Assembly (NCBI GenBank): GCA_934655755.1
Contig: CAKUHA010000010.1
Location: 1-51,834 of the forward strand
Direction: 5' to 3'
DNA length: 51,834 nt
From: an uncultured Collinsella sp.
GTDB lineage: Bacteria; Actinomycetota; Coriobacteriia; Coriobacteriales; Coriobacteriaceae
The position numbers and the translations under genes are program-made. The notes below the pieces were generated by a model. That model did not search any database, was not told the origin of the DNA, and saw only the letters and a program-made list of their open reading frames with translations. This document shows, piece by piece, positions 10,401-16,615 of this stretch. Numbering within the stretch: position 1 is the stretch's first letter; each line of letters begins with the position of its first letter.

Positions 10401-10977
10401 GGCTGATCCGACGCGTGAGGGCTACACCTTCGCTGGTTGGTATACCGACGAGGCTTGCACGAAGGCGTATGACTTTAACGCTGCGGTGACGGCTGATATG
10501 ACGCTGTATGCCAAGTGGACCAAGAATGCCGTTACCCCTGGCGGTAACGGTGGCTCTGGCTCCAATAGCGGCAATGGCGGCTCGGGTAATGTCGGTGCTA
10601 GCGCCGGTTCCGGTAATGGCACGAATGGCCAGCAGGCTGGCGGCGCTGTTGCCCCGGGCCAAAAGCCGGTGTCCACCACGACCAAGACCGAGACCAAGGA
10701 CGGTAGGGATTCCAAGAAGGATTCCGACAAGAAGTCCGACAAGAAGTCCGACAAGAAGTCTGACAAGAAGGACGGCAAGTCCAGCAAGTCCGGCTCCAAA
10801 TCCGGCACGGGCTCGGCCGCTACGACCACCGCTAAGAAGTCCGTTAAGGCTTCTCAGCAGGAGTCTGGCTTTAACCCGCTCGCCATTGTCGGCGTCGCGG
10901 CTGGCGTGATCGGCCTTGCCGTTATCGCCGTCTTTGTGCTGACCAAGCGCAGCAAGGGTGACAGTGATGTCCGATAA
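4423..10977 (+). CDS. giant surface protein with Ig-like repeats, DUF4430, beta-propeller and InlB-type repeat
   Basis: 2184 residues. ATG 4423 follows AGGAG at 4414-4418; ATG 4342 is in frame with a purine-rich upstream and remains possible. An Arg-rich n-region and hydrophobic core (GLVAFLAFAMAFG) form a signal peptide. An Ala-rich linker follows, then about six or seven Ig-like repeats (about residues 270-920), each with a W and a L-x-GKYLKV-like end. Later regions are a DUF4430 transcobalamin-like domain (about 1440-1532), a PQQ-like beta-propeller (about 1577-1966), a Listeria-Bacteroides/InlB B-type repeat (about 1968-2033, ending LYAKW), a Ser/Lys-rich stalk with repeated DKKS, and a C-terminal transmembrane helix (about 2150-2173) with basic tail. 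It is therefore displayed outside and membrane anchored. The cobalamin riboswitch and DUF4430 together suggest corrinoid binding; that role is inferred. Confidence 0.9.
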   Translation: MDMFEDERQRASWRRHGAIARGVAKRGLVAFLAFAMAFGTTPAQMWADGAEGIAGAVAQAATAGEGAAADDNAAADADSNGAAAEDGAATGDTAAKAAGNDNATADGAAGAENAAAVASVASEQGEAKAAASATTLTSEAKVYIQDSKDKDSSWSNKSGALKADDTLWANMYDEVETEDYWGDPTTETKSIANPGTWNYTWLAADAKGYSTADYTQELGHEQSLVITGEMAGKYIICKVTVDGKDYYAPASTYDGSFNSNIIPGPVLGAGQMELYSVKLNSDTPSIGDTLTATPYTSYYQQAPADAKVTYTWFASNSSSSGFTKIEGETGATLTVTDNLEGKYIKVEATAGVNTVTKTTSSKVKQAGAVEISAVSIVNTKDGTSVFAVGDTAKARAKEKGGAYGAFVDASKLNYQWQSSDTKDGAYTDIAGATGETLELTDALGGKHLKCKVSSKIGSSSLTNSTGALVAAAGSINITSVTMSQTSGKVEVGSTITATAKAGSTDVTADSHVTWQWYKGTSSYASSCNTPIEGEIGNTLTVTAALKGYYVVAKANGGYGEQKPYYAVGPVSVAGQVELYDVQFEGSPTTNGVHVGDELKTKVRKKDGSRYSYIDRTDNVTYQWQYANSSSSSDSAYTDIPGATEATYTVDAAYAGKYLRVKVTSENTVSSTQKKSSYGGTQSVAPLGPVTLKGQYKLAGIELADKNVTLSVGSKITPSVQVPGSWSGTTKDVPDDAELTMAWYAKGEGDADWTELTDGFDTADGSLTISDALVGKKIKVTASALDNTVEWVSSESVTAAGEYNLLRVIANPPINSESTHLVSGDSVKATAQAKRADGSTTNGIDVTAQATVAWYAADDAKAPEADWTLLSDMSGADATVSASAAGKYLKAVATSGNSTVELVSANKVIAAGSLEAAAQKLTDANKQIVVDYSAKGGNVNDALKAQLADLGFTDIDVKVFKVAFKAKNTKATVGISDAQDKTNGDVTFFYIDPNDYAGYNIDGLRNAVVEFKLSRDGKTEDYQPGKSVQVAWDEAKLQDLLDSAAESLQIGYAAGESADGVTQNVTLPCEAGSAKKFSVEWTSSDTDRLSISGYSWEDKTGKVSRASGDRDVTLTAKVTVTSGDIKLAGSHNFTVTVKGDPEKVAADKKALQEKVDAAFTYNNIKYSGTDIVADKDGLTADLQMPRTSTLNIDGKYYEVKYSASTNDITFNGYKGTVFQPLPGAQAANTKITLTVTDESNAEVTASKTLDFAIAPQDQKELDAELFYLGLAKSSFYLGILDGQNISDVTGNLHAPLKVYGQGSGPGSAVNWCYSTEEADGHYGFVFSELPGGTENTYRLLKSSKPRVISHENLVFTQPEYNTKVTISGRLKSERFARYAERYPDNSDYAVLAGLDVSATVNVKGTTGLDNPNEGKTITVTAKVTGVSASDADGNYTEQLVVPLTEVTLPADEDTTAESVLEQLMTTAGCKNLETNAWGLTSATMPDGRVLNMTSTEPYSYWSFFVNNGYANTGAPSYYLKNGDCVEFRYVKGDGTQKPSAAPATNPGAEHPDVDTAWNGFANGGSGSATDALTPTTKTDTPSWALNLLTEGQQQAGAYLSASDPIVANGKVYLVTGASVYNGKTWNAVLNEVDPETGSVVRSLELGSSMDSTCRPVIAQGIILIPLSGGYLQAVSMKTFETLWYSDAFAMQNQSSLTVDGDYVYINTVDYWSGNDVQNGTVKRINIRTGAVAGSATVDDGGYYWSGGLMVNGYYVVGGDFGQVRVYSADLSKLVGSIKLSGGNIRSALTVHDGYIYAVTRDDGTLHRLAIGSDGSLTEAAAVQFAAYSTSTPVFSGNYAFIGGATASGWKGKGLLSIIDLSNMSVKQIAKADGEELGFESKSTPLVSTHDGETYVYFTLNGAKGNWPNYTSGGGVYMYKLGDAEATEVFVPGSGYANYCMASVVCDQFGNLYYTNDSGHLFCVKSQAHRVKFDVKGGSSVDSLTPASGSTVTKPADPTREGYTFAGWYTDEACTKAYDFNAAVTADMTLYAKWTKNAVTPGGNGGSGSNSGNGGSGNVGASAGSGNGTNGQQAGGAVAPGQKPVSTTTKTETKDGRDSKKDSDKKSDKKSDKKSDKKDGKSSKSGSKSGTGSAATTTAKKSVKASQQESGFNPLAIVGVAAGVIGLAVIAVFVLTKRSKGDSDVR

Positions 10978-11839
10978 GTCCAAAGACGCTGATGCTAAGC
11001 AGTCGGACGCTTCGTTCATCCAGCTCGATAACGCCACGCAAAAGGACGCCGCTTCGGCGGCGTCCGCCCCTCGGCGAAAGGCGCTCATTGGCGTCCTGAC
11101 GGCCGCCTGCATCGTGCTGATTGTCGTTTCGCTTGGCTTTGTTCATCCCTCTGCCGGCGGCGCATGGTCCATCGACTGGATCGTCCGGACCGTGACGGGG
11201 GAGAGCGTTGTCACCAAGGGCGCCACGGTTTCCGGCTCGACTGCCGCTTCGGGAAAGACGGGAGCCAAGGGCTCAAAAGCTTCGGATGATGCGAACTCTG
11301 GGTCCAAGGATTCGGATGAATCGGATTCCAAGAACGATTCCGATTCTTCGGACAAGGACTCGAAAGAGAAGAAGTCCGATGGCAAATCCGCCGGGCAGAG
11401 CTCCGGTTCCACTGGTGGATCTGATTCTTCCGGCGGCGTTTCGTCGGGTGGCGGCTCAACCACTGATGGTGCGCCCGCTTCTGGTAGCGGCAGCGCCTCT
11501 GCAGGCAGCCAGGGTGGCTCGCAGGAGTCCGGCCACGTTACCGTGACGGTCTCGGTCACATCGAGTGCCGTGGGCAATCCTGTCTCGTCTGGTGGCATGT
11601 TCACCTTTAACAAGGGCGCCACTCCCTACGACGCACTGTGCGCGCTGGGCCTTTCTATTAACGCGCATGGCTCGTCGTATGGCACGTATGTTGCCGCGAT
11701 CGGCGGCTTGGCAGAGAAGGAGCACGGCGGTACGAGCGGCTGGATGTACTCCGTCAACGGCGTAACGCCCAATACGGCCTGCAGCAACTACGTTCTCTCC
11801 AATGGCGACACTGTCGTCTGGTATTACGTAACGGGCTAG
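10967..11839 (+). CDS. membrane-anchored DUF4430 protein
   Basis: 290 residues. ATG 10967 is preferred because AAGGG at 10954-10958 lies 8 bases upstream; it overlaps the end of the giant gene by 11 bases, so translation is probably coupled. An N-terminal membrane anchor (KALIGVLTAACIVLIVVSLGF, about residues 38-56, shown in two parts by RRK before it) is followed by a long Ser/Gly/Asp/Lys-rich linker. The C-terminal DUF4430 domain spans about 191-290: VTVTVSVTSS, then the GGTSGWMYSVNG and SNGDTVVWYYV strands typical of this transcobalamin C-terminal-like fold. Cobalamin control and a second DUF4430 protein in the same operon suggest that the two bind corrinoid together at the cell surface. 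This is inference; DUF4430 is not proven to bind corrinoid in bacteria. Confidence 0.88.
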   Translation: MSDKSKDADAKQSDASFIQLDNATQKDAASAASAPRRKALIGVLTAACIVLIVVSLGFVHPSAGGAWSIDWIVRTVTGESVVTKGATVSGSTAASGKTGAKGSKASDDANSGSKDSDESDSKNDSDSSDKDSKEKKSDGKSAGQSSGSTGGSDSSGGVSSGGGSTTDGAPASGSGSASAGSQGGSQESGHVTVTVSVTSSAVGNPVSSGGMFTFNKGATPYDALCALGLSINAHGSSYGTYVAAIGGLAEKEHGGTSGWMYSVNGVTPNTACSNYVLSNGDTVVWYYVTG

Positions 11840-11860
11840 AGGCCTCGACATAATGCGCCA

Positions 11861-11899
11861 AACGGGCGGTTCGGACTAACATCCGAGCTGCCCGTTTTT
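11861..11899 (+). terminator. Rho-independent terminator of the DUF4430 operon
   Basis: AACGGGCGGTTCGGA pairs with TCCGAGCTGCCCGTT around a short loop, followed by TTTTT. It begins 22 bases after the stop at 11839. Confidence 0.9.
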
Positions 11900-11908
11900 A
11901 CTACGAAT

Positions 11909-12218
11909 GGGACGGAGCTTCCCAATCGAGGCTCAACCGGAAGGGGTGTCCCACTCTGAGGGCTGATTCCGGGACACAGTTTCCGAAACAGCGCCCATCG
12001 GGAAACCGTGTCCCGTTCTGGCGGCGAATTCCGGGATGTACTTTCCGTTAGAGCGGCGTTGCGGAAAATGAGTCCCACTCTGAGGCTAGAATCCGGGACA
12101 CACTTTTCGCTTGAGTGGCGTTGCGGAAACTGCAGCCCGTTTTGAGGCCCCAATCCGGGACACGGCTTCCGGAACAGCGCCCATGGGGAAAGCGCGTCCC
12201 ATTTCGGCATCGTAGCCC
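11909..12218. repeat. five tandem 62-bp hairpin-forming units
   Basis: Units begin at 11909, 11971, 12033, 12095 and 12157 with exact 62-base spacing. Each starts GGGA(C/T), has TTCC or TTTC about 10 bases in, then GGAA near 31-34 and TCCC or GCCC near 41-44, giving a hairpin of about 44 bases, then an 18-base linker mostly ending in TCC. Units 2 and 5 share GCGCCCAT in the loop, and units 3 and 4 share GGCGTTGCGGAAA. No coding potential is credible. The array sits between two converging terminators. Confidence 0.85.
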
Positions 12219-12240
12219 GTCTCGCGCGCGTCCTCGGCAA

Positions 12241-12276
12241 ACAAAAAGCCGGTTGGAACGTGAATTCCAACCGGCT
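12241..12276 (-). terminator. Rho-independent terminator of the first GtrA gene
   Basis: On the minus strand AGCCGGTTGGAA, a 6-base loop and TTCCAACCGGCT are followed by TTTTGT. It lies about 27 bases past the stop at 12303. Confidence 0.9.
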
Positions 12277-12302
12277 GCGAACGCAAGGTTATGTTTGGCT
12301 GC

Positions 12303-12710
12303 CTACTGCTGCGCACCCTCGAGGAAGAAGCGGCGGCTAAAGTAGTTGTACCAGGTGACCAGGAACGTGGCGATGGCCTTCATGGCCTGGTAGCCGATGC
12401 TCAAAAACGTGACGCCCACAAACATGTACAGGTCGTTGAGGCCCAAGCCAATCACCGACAGGATGGTGAAGATCGTGAACTCGCGCTTGCGGCTCATGCC
12501 CTCGCGGTGGTCGAACACGTACTTCATGCTGAGCCAGTAGTTGACCACGACAGACGTGATGAACGAGATCGTGGTGCTCATCAAAAAGTCGAGGTGGAAC
12601 AGCTCGACGAGCGCAATGAGCATGCCCCAGTCGATGCCAAAGGAGATGAGTCCCACGACAGCGAACTTGAGGAACTGCTTAGTATGAGGTTGTGCCAGTG
12701 CCTTGCGCAC
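12303..12710 (-). CDS. GtrA family membrane protein
   Basis: 135 residues with four hydrophobic segments, beginning FLKFAVVGLISFGIDWGMLI, the classical GtrA opening (F-x-FxxVGxxxxxID). NYWLSMKYVF and YNYFSRRFFL are typical GtrA segments before and after the second helical hairpin. GtrA proteins are proposed flippases or partners for undecaprenyl-linked sugars in cell-surface glycan modification. The only start visible is GTG 12710; an ATG slightly upstream is followed directly by a stop. A close paralogue lies just upstream (12930-13325) in the same direction, with a terminator-like hairpin between them, so they are probably separate transcripts. No glycosyltransferase is adjacent. Confidence 0.88.
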   Translation of the reverse strand: MRKALAQPHTKQFLKFAVVGLISFGIDWGMLIALVELFHLDFLMSTTISFITSVVVNYWLSMKYVFDHREGMSRKREFTIFTILSVIGLGLNDLYMFVGVTFLSIGYQAMKAIATFLVTWYNYFSRRFFLEGAQQ

Positions 12711-12860
12711 GTAATCACATCCAATGCGTTGATGAATCGAGCAGAGGATACTTTAGAGCTTTTGAAAGGGAAACGTAAGGTCTTTGCCAAGAACTATACG
12801 AACTCGCCAAATTTTCAAGAGGCAATCCGTAAGCGTGCTGAATTTGCCCGTAAACGAATA

Positions 12861-12906
12861 AAGCCCGCGAACAACGCCGCACTCAGTGCGTGTCGTTCGC
12901 GGGCTT
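12861..12906 (-). terminator. terminator hairpin after the second GtrA gene
   Basis: AAGCCCGCGAAC and GTTCGCGGGCTT form a 12-bp perfect stem with an inner hairpin. On the minus strand it is followed by TATT, a weak U-tract. It is 24 bases past the stop at 12930. Confidence 0.75.
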
Positions 12907-12929
12907 CGTAACGCTGCGAGAAAGCCGAG

Positions 12930-13325
12930 CTACTTGGTCTCGTCGCCCTCCAGGAAGATCTTGCGCGTCACAAAGTTGTAGACCATGACGAGCGCGGTGG
13001 CGCAAATCTTGGCGATATTGGCCTCGAGGCCCAGGCCGGCGTTGAGTGCCAGCACGATGCCGTCGTTAAGCGCCAAGCCAATTACGGACAGCACGACAAA
13101 GATGACAAACTCGCGGCGGCGGCTCATGCCCTCCTTGTGCGCAAACACGTACTTCATACTCGCGAGGTAGTTAAAGATGAGCGAGACGATAAAGCCGCTG
13201 GTGTTGGCGATTAGGATGTTGAGGCCCAGACCGTAGTGGAGCAGATTCATGATGCCGAAGTCGATGACCGTGGCGACGACGCCGACGACGCCAAACTTCA
13301 TGATCTGCGCAAGGAGCTTTTGCAT
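12930..13325 (-). CDS. GtrA family membrane protein (paralogue)
   Basis: 131 residues from ATG 13325, which has AAAGG then GGTACC in front. A TTG at 13388 would add 21 residues but has no good ribosome site, and the shorter form equals the paralogue's length. It opens IMKFGVVGVVATVIDFGIMN and has four membrane segments, then NYLASMKYVF and YNFVTRKIFLEGDE at the cytosolic end. It is clearly a duplicate or relative of the gene at 12303-12710, with the same MSRRREF loop (MSRKREF there). Likely role: membrane step of lipid-linked sugar transfer. Two copies may serve different polymers; this cannot be decided from sequence. Confidence 0.88.
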   Translation of the reverse strand: MQKLLAQIMKFGVVGVVATVIDFGIMNLLHYGLGLNILIANTSGFIVSLIFNYLASMKYVFAHKEGMSRRREFVIFVVLSVIGLALNDGIVLALNAGLGLEANIAKICATALVMVYNFVTRKIFLEGDETK

Positions 13326-13403
13326 GGTACCTGCCTTTAGATGGCGCCGGAGCGCCGTGGGGATGACAAACTCAGCAAGTTTAGCCAATCCCCGCGGGCG
13401 GAG

Positions 13404-15320
13404 CTAGGCGCGCTCCTCGATAGCACCGTTTCTATATGCATCGAGCAGCTGGCGTAGGTCTTGGATCTGACTGCGGATCTTGGCCCCGGAATCGGTGTCG
13501 CTCACCATGCGGCGGCGGTCGGCCTGGTCAAAACGGTTGGTCTCGCTCTCGATGTCCACGTTGCGCGTGAGTGCCTCGGCAACCGTCGTGAAGGCCCGGT
13601 GCGACTTGAGGCGGCAGCCGCGCGAACTCGAGATGAGCGTATAGCCGGCGATGCCCGTCTTGGGATGGTAGGCGCGGCAGAAGCCGCCATCGATGACCAG
13701 CAGCTTGCCCTCAGCGCGGATGGGCTGTTCGCCCTTGGTGGTCTTAACGGGTGTGTGGCCGTTGATGATGTGACCGGTCGGCGAACATGCCATGGGGGCG
13801 ACGCTGAACTCGCGCATGATGTCGTCGCAGACCGAGGGCGACTTGGTAAGCGTAAAGTACGGGTCCATCGGCTCGGCCCAGGTGCTTTTATCGGCGATGT
13901 AGGCGCGCTCAAAGGTACGCACCAGACGCCCGCTGGCGGGTGACTTAAAGCCGATCCACAGGTACCACATCCAGTCGAGGGCGTCGCGGTCGCCCATGCG
14001 CCAGGCGCGGCGGGCGATGTGGTCGCAAAAATCGAGATAATCGCGGCCGGCGTGCCACGTGCCCAGGCAGTTCATGCTGCTAAAGGTGCCGTCCTCGTTG
14101 AGCGGCACGCAGCCATGGAACAACAAGTTGCCGTTTGTGACCTTGTACATCGAGCCGTGGGTGTAGAGGAAATCGATATGGCGGTGCAGGTGATCGGCGG
14201 TGACAAACTCGGACATGAGCTTGTCGATGATGTGCTGTTCTTGAGGCGTGAGCGTGTAGGGGTCCGCCGGGTCGACGGTGGGGAAGTCGTTGGTCGTGAG
14301 CGGCCACGCGCTGCCGTCGGCGAGCGTGACCGTGCCGGAGTCGTGGTCGATCTTGTCGAGCAGCAGGCGGTCGGTCATGTCGAACTCGGGGTGGCGCTGG
14401 ATAATCTGGCCCTCGAGTTTAAAGAGCAGCACGTTGATGGCCTTGATCAGCGGGGTGATGGACTCGCCGGCGGTGTAGGTGGCGTCGGCGAAGGCGACAA
14501 GCTCGCGCAGCGAGATGCCGTAATCGTTCTCGAGAATCTCGTAGTTGTCGTAGCGCAGGTTGTTGCGCAGCACCGTGGCGATGCAGGCGGGCTCGCCGGC
14601 CGCGGCACCCATCCACAGCAGGTCGTGGTTGCCCCACTGGATGTCGAGCGAATGGTAGGTGAGCAGACGGTCCATAATCTTTGCCGCGCCGCCGCCACGG
14701 TCGAAGATGTCGCCCACCAGGTGCAGGTGGTCGACGGCCAGGCGCTTGATGAGCGAGGCGAGCGACTCGATAAAGTCGTCGGCGCTGGCGGTCTCCAGGA
14801 TGGACTCCACAATGCGCTCGTGATAGCGCACGCGATAGTTGTTCTCGTCCGGGTGCGTGTGTAACAGCTCGTCGATGATGTAGGCGTAATCGCGCGGGAT
14901 GGCCTTGCGTACCTTGGAGCGCGTGTAGCGGCTCGAAAGCGAGCGGGCGACCATGATGAGCTGGTCGAGCATCGTTTTGTACCAGGTGGGCGAGTCCTCG
15001 TGCTGGCTGCGGACCAGCTCGATCTTCTCGCGCGGGTAGTAGATGAGCGTGCAAAGATCGCCCTTTTCGTCAAAGGAGAGCGTGTCGCCAAAGATCTCGT
15101 CGACATGCTCGCGTACGACGCCCGAGCAGTTGTTGAGGATGTGCATAAAGGCTTCGTACTCGCCATGCACGTCGCTCATAAAATGCTCGGTGCCTTTGGG
15201 TAGGTTGAGAATGGCCGAGAGGTTGATGATCTCGGTAAACGCGGATTGCTCGGTGGGAAATTGTCTCGACAGCAGACGCAGATACTTGAAGTCTTGCGGG
15301 TTGCGATCGAATGCGACCAT
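13404..15320 (-). CDS. fbp: class III fructose-1,6-bisphosphatase
   Basis: 638 residues, the usual size of the Firmicutes/Actinobacteria class III enzyme, which converts fructose-1,6-bisphosphate to fructose-6-phosphate in gluconeogenesis. Metallophosphatase motifs are visible: MSDVHGEYEAF (about residues 48-58), GDIFDRGG (about 203-210) and WGNHDLLWMG (about 233-242), followed by NGHTPVKT near the C-terminal third, with VIDGGF after it. The start MVAFDRNPQDFKYL has AAGGTG upstream. The gene stands alone. A palindrome resembling a LacI-type operator lies about 117 bases upstream (15437-15450), and a looser inverted repeat lies at 15341-15376 between it and the start, so carbon-source control is plausible. 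Confidence 0.95.
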   Translation of the reverse strand: MVAFDRNPQDFKYLRLLSRQFPTEQSAFTEIINLSAILNLPKGTEHFMSDVHGEYEAFMHILNNCSGVVREHVDEIFGDTLSFDEKGDLCTLIYYPREKIELVRSQHEDSPTWYKTMLDQLIMVARSLSSRYTRSKVRKAIPRDYAYIIDELLHTHPDENNYRVRYHERIVESILETASADDFIESLASLIKRLAVDHLHLVGDIFDRGGGAAKIMDRLLTYHSLDIQWGNHDLLWMGAAAGEPACIATVLRNNLRYDNYEILENDYGISLRELVAFADATYTAGESITPLIKAINVLLFKLEGQIIQRHPEFDMTDRLLLDKIDHDSGTVTLADGSAWPLTTNDFPTVDPADPYTLTPQEQHIIDKLMSEFVTADHLHRHIDFLYTHGSMYKVTNGNLLFHGCVPLNEDGTFSSMNCLGTWHAGRDYLDFCDHIARRAWRMGDRDALDWMWYLWIGFKSPASGRLVRTFERAYIADKSTWAEPMDPYFTLTKSPSVCDDIMREFSVAPMACSPTGHIINGHTPVKTTKGEQPIRAEGKLLVIDGGFCRAYHPKTGIAGYTLISSSRGCRLKSHRAFTTVAEALTRNVDIESETNRFDQADRRRMVSDTDSGAKIRSQIQDLRQLLDAYRNGAIEERA

Positions 15321-15340
15321 GAAACACCTTCCGATATGGT

Positions 15341-15376
15341 TGGTAAAACTGATAAAGCAGTGTTGAGCGTTTACCA
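15341..15376. promoter_or_regulatory. inverted repeat TGGTAAA..TTTACCA upstream of fbp
   Basis: TGGTAAAAC (15341-15349) faces GCGTTTACCA (15367-15376). The half-sites resemble those of LacI-family sugar regulators but the spacing is wide, so this is a weak candidate. Confidence 0.3.
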
Positions 15377-15436
15377 GTATGCGCCGGGTTTGTTTCGATT
15401 TAGCGCCGGTGGCTGAATTGTCAGGCGAACGGTTTG

Positions 15437-15450
15437 CTAAATCGATTTAG
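15437..15450. promoter_or_regulatory. perfect palindrome CTAAATCGATTTAG, candidate LacI-type operator
   Basis: A 14-base perfect palindrome with a central CG, the hallmark of LacI/GalR-family operators, lies in the 320-base gap between fbp (minus) and the DegV gene (plus). Just after it, GGAGG and ATG 15460 open only a 24-codon frame. The rest of the gap shows nothing clear apart from a possible GATAAT -10 box near 15606 for the DegV gene. Confidence 0.4.
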
Positions 15451-15640
15451 TGGAGGTAGATGTGTCGGTTGAGTGGAGACGAAGAGGACGGTTTTGCCTT
15501 GATTGGCCCACGGCGGCGATGGAGTTGTTCATGATAAAGATGTTCAATACAAATGGTTCGAATTGGTAAATAGTGGACATTTGTACCGTATTCAGGCCTG
15601 CTGTGCGATAATTTGCGCAGCAATGATTAAGGAGCCTCAT

Positions 15641-16531
15641 ATGAGTGATTTTGTCCTGACCTGTGAATCTGCCGCCGACCGAACCCGCGAGTTCTTTGCG
15701 TCGCGCAATATCCCTGTCGTGTGTTTTCATTACGAGATCGACGATGTTGTCTATACGGACGATCTGTATCAGTCGGTTACGCCGGACGAGTTTTTTGCCC
15801 AGATTGCCGCGGGCGCCATGCCCAAGACGTCTCAGGTAAGCGTGGGTGAGTACGAGGAGTTTTGGGAGCCGTTCGTTGCCGAGGGTAAAGACGTGCTGCA
15901 CCTGACGTTGTCGTCGGGTATTTCGGGAACGTATGGATCGGCTTGCGTTGCCGCGCAGATGCTTGCCGATCGCTATCCCGAGGGCGGTAAGGTGCGCGTT
16001 ATCGATTCGCTGGCCGCGGCTTCGGGCTTTGGCCTGCTGGTGGAATATGCCGCCGACGTGCGCGATAGCGGTGCCTCGCTCGACGAGACCGCTGCTTGGG
16101 TCGAGGAGCACAAGCTCAACTTGCACCACTGGTTCTTCTCGACCGATCTGTCGAGCTATCTGCGCGGTGGGCGCATCTCGGCCGCGAGCGCAATCATCGG
16201 CACGGCGCTCAAGATTTGCCCGCTTATGACGGTCGATTGCGATGGTAAGCTGTCTCCGCGCGAGAAGATCCGCACCAAGAAGCGCGCGATTTCTGAGATG
16301 GCCAAGACCATGATGGCGCATGTACAGGATGGTACGAACTATTCGGGCAAGTGCATCATGTCGCACTCGGCGTGCCGCGAGGATGCCGAAGCGGTGGCGG
16401 GACTGATTGAGGAGCAGATTCCGCAGCTCAAGGGCAAGATTGAGATCAACGACATCGGTGCTTTGATCGGTTCGCATACCGGACCTGGTACGGTGGCGCT
16501 TTTCTTTATGGGCGACAAGCGCGTGGATTAA
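15641..16531 (+). CDS. DegV family fatty-acid-binding protein
   Basis: 296 residues from ATG 15641, with AAGGAG 6 bases upstream. It opens FVLTCESAADRTREFFASRN, the N-terminal nucleotide-like fold of DegV proteins. Other landmarks are KTSQVSVGEYEEFWEP, the lipid-binding serine segment LSSGISGTYGSA, VIDSLAAASGFGLLV, the GGRISAASAIIGTALKICPL segment and the C-terminal GSHTGPGTVALFFMG. DegV/FakB proteins bind acyl chains, and FakB presents them to the kinase FakA. No FakA-like kinase is seen nearby. A second DegV paralogue is at 34182-35042. The two differ strongly, which suggests different acyl preferences. Confidence 0.92.
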   Translation: MSDFVLTCESAADRTREFFASRNIPVVCFHYEIDDVVYTDDLYQSVTPDEFFAQIAAGAMPKTSQVSVGEYEEFWEPFVAEGKDVLHLTLSSGISGTYGSACVAAQMLADRYPEGGKVRVIDSLAAASGFGLLVEYAADVRDSGASLDETAAWVEEHKLNLHHWFFSTDLSSYLRGGRISAASAIIGTALKICPLMTVDCDGKLSPREKIRTKKRAISEMAKTMMAHVQDGTNYSGKCIMSHSACREDAEAVAGLIEEQIPQLKGKIEINDIGALIGSHTGPGTVALFFMGDKRVD

Positions 16532-16570
16532 TTTGCCCCACCACGCTGCTGTGAAACTACTCAAGCACAA

Positions 16571-16605
16571 AAGGGCCCGCCTCACGTTTGTGTGGGGTGG
16601 GCCTT
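16571..16605. terminator. hairpin between convergent genes
   Basis: AAGGGCCCGCC pairs imperfectly with GGGTGGGCCTT. It lies between the convergent DegV gene and the TIM-barrel-like gene and could serve both. Confidence 0.65.
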
Positions 16606-16615
16606 GCTGTTGCGG

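Noticed and set aside
11909..12218. CRISPR-like array
   Set aside because: The repeats are diverged hairpins with no unique spacers, and no cas gene is near.
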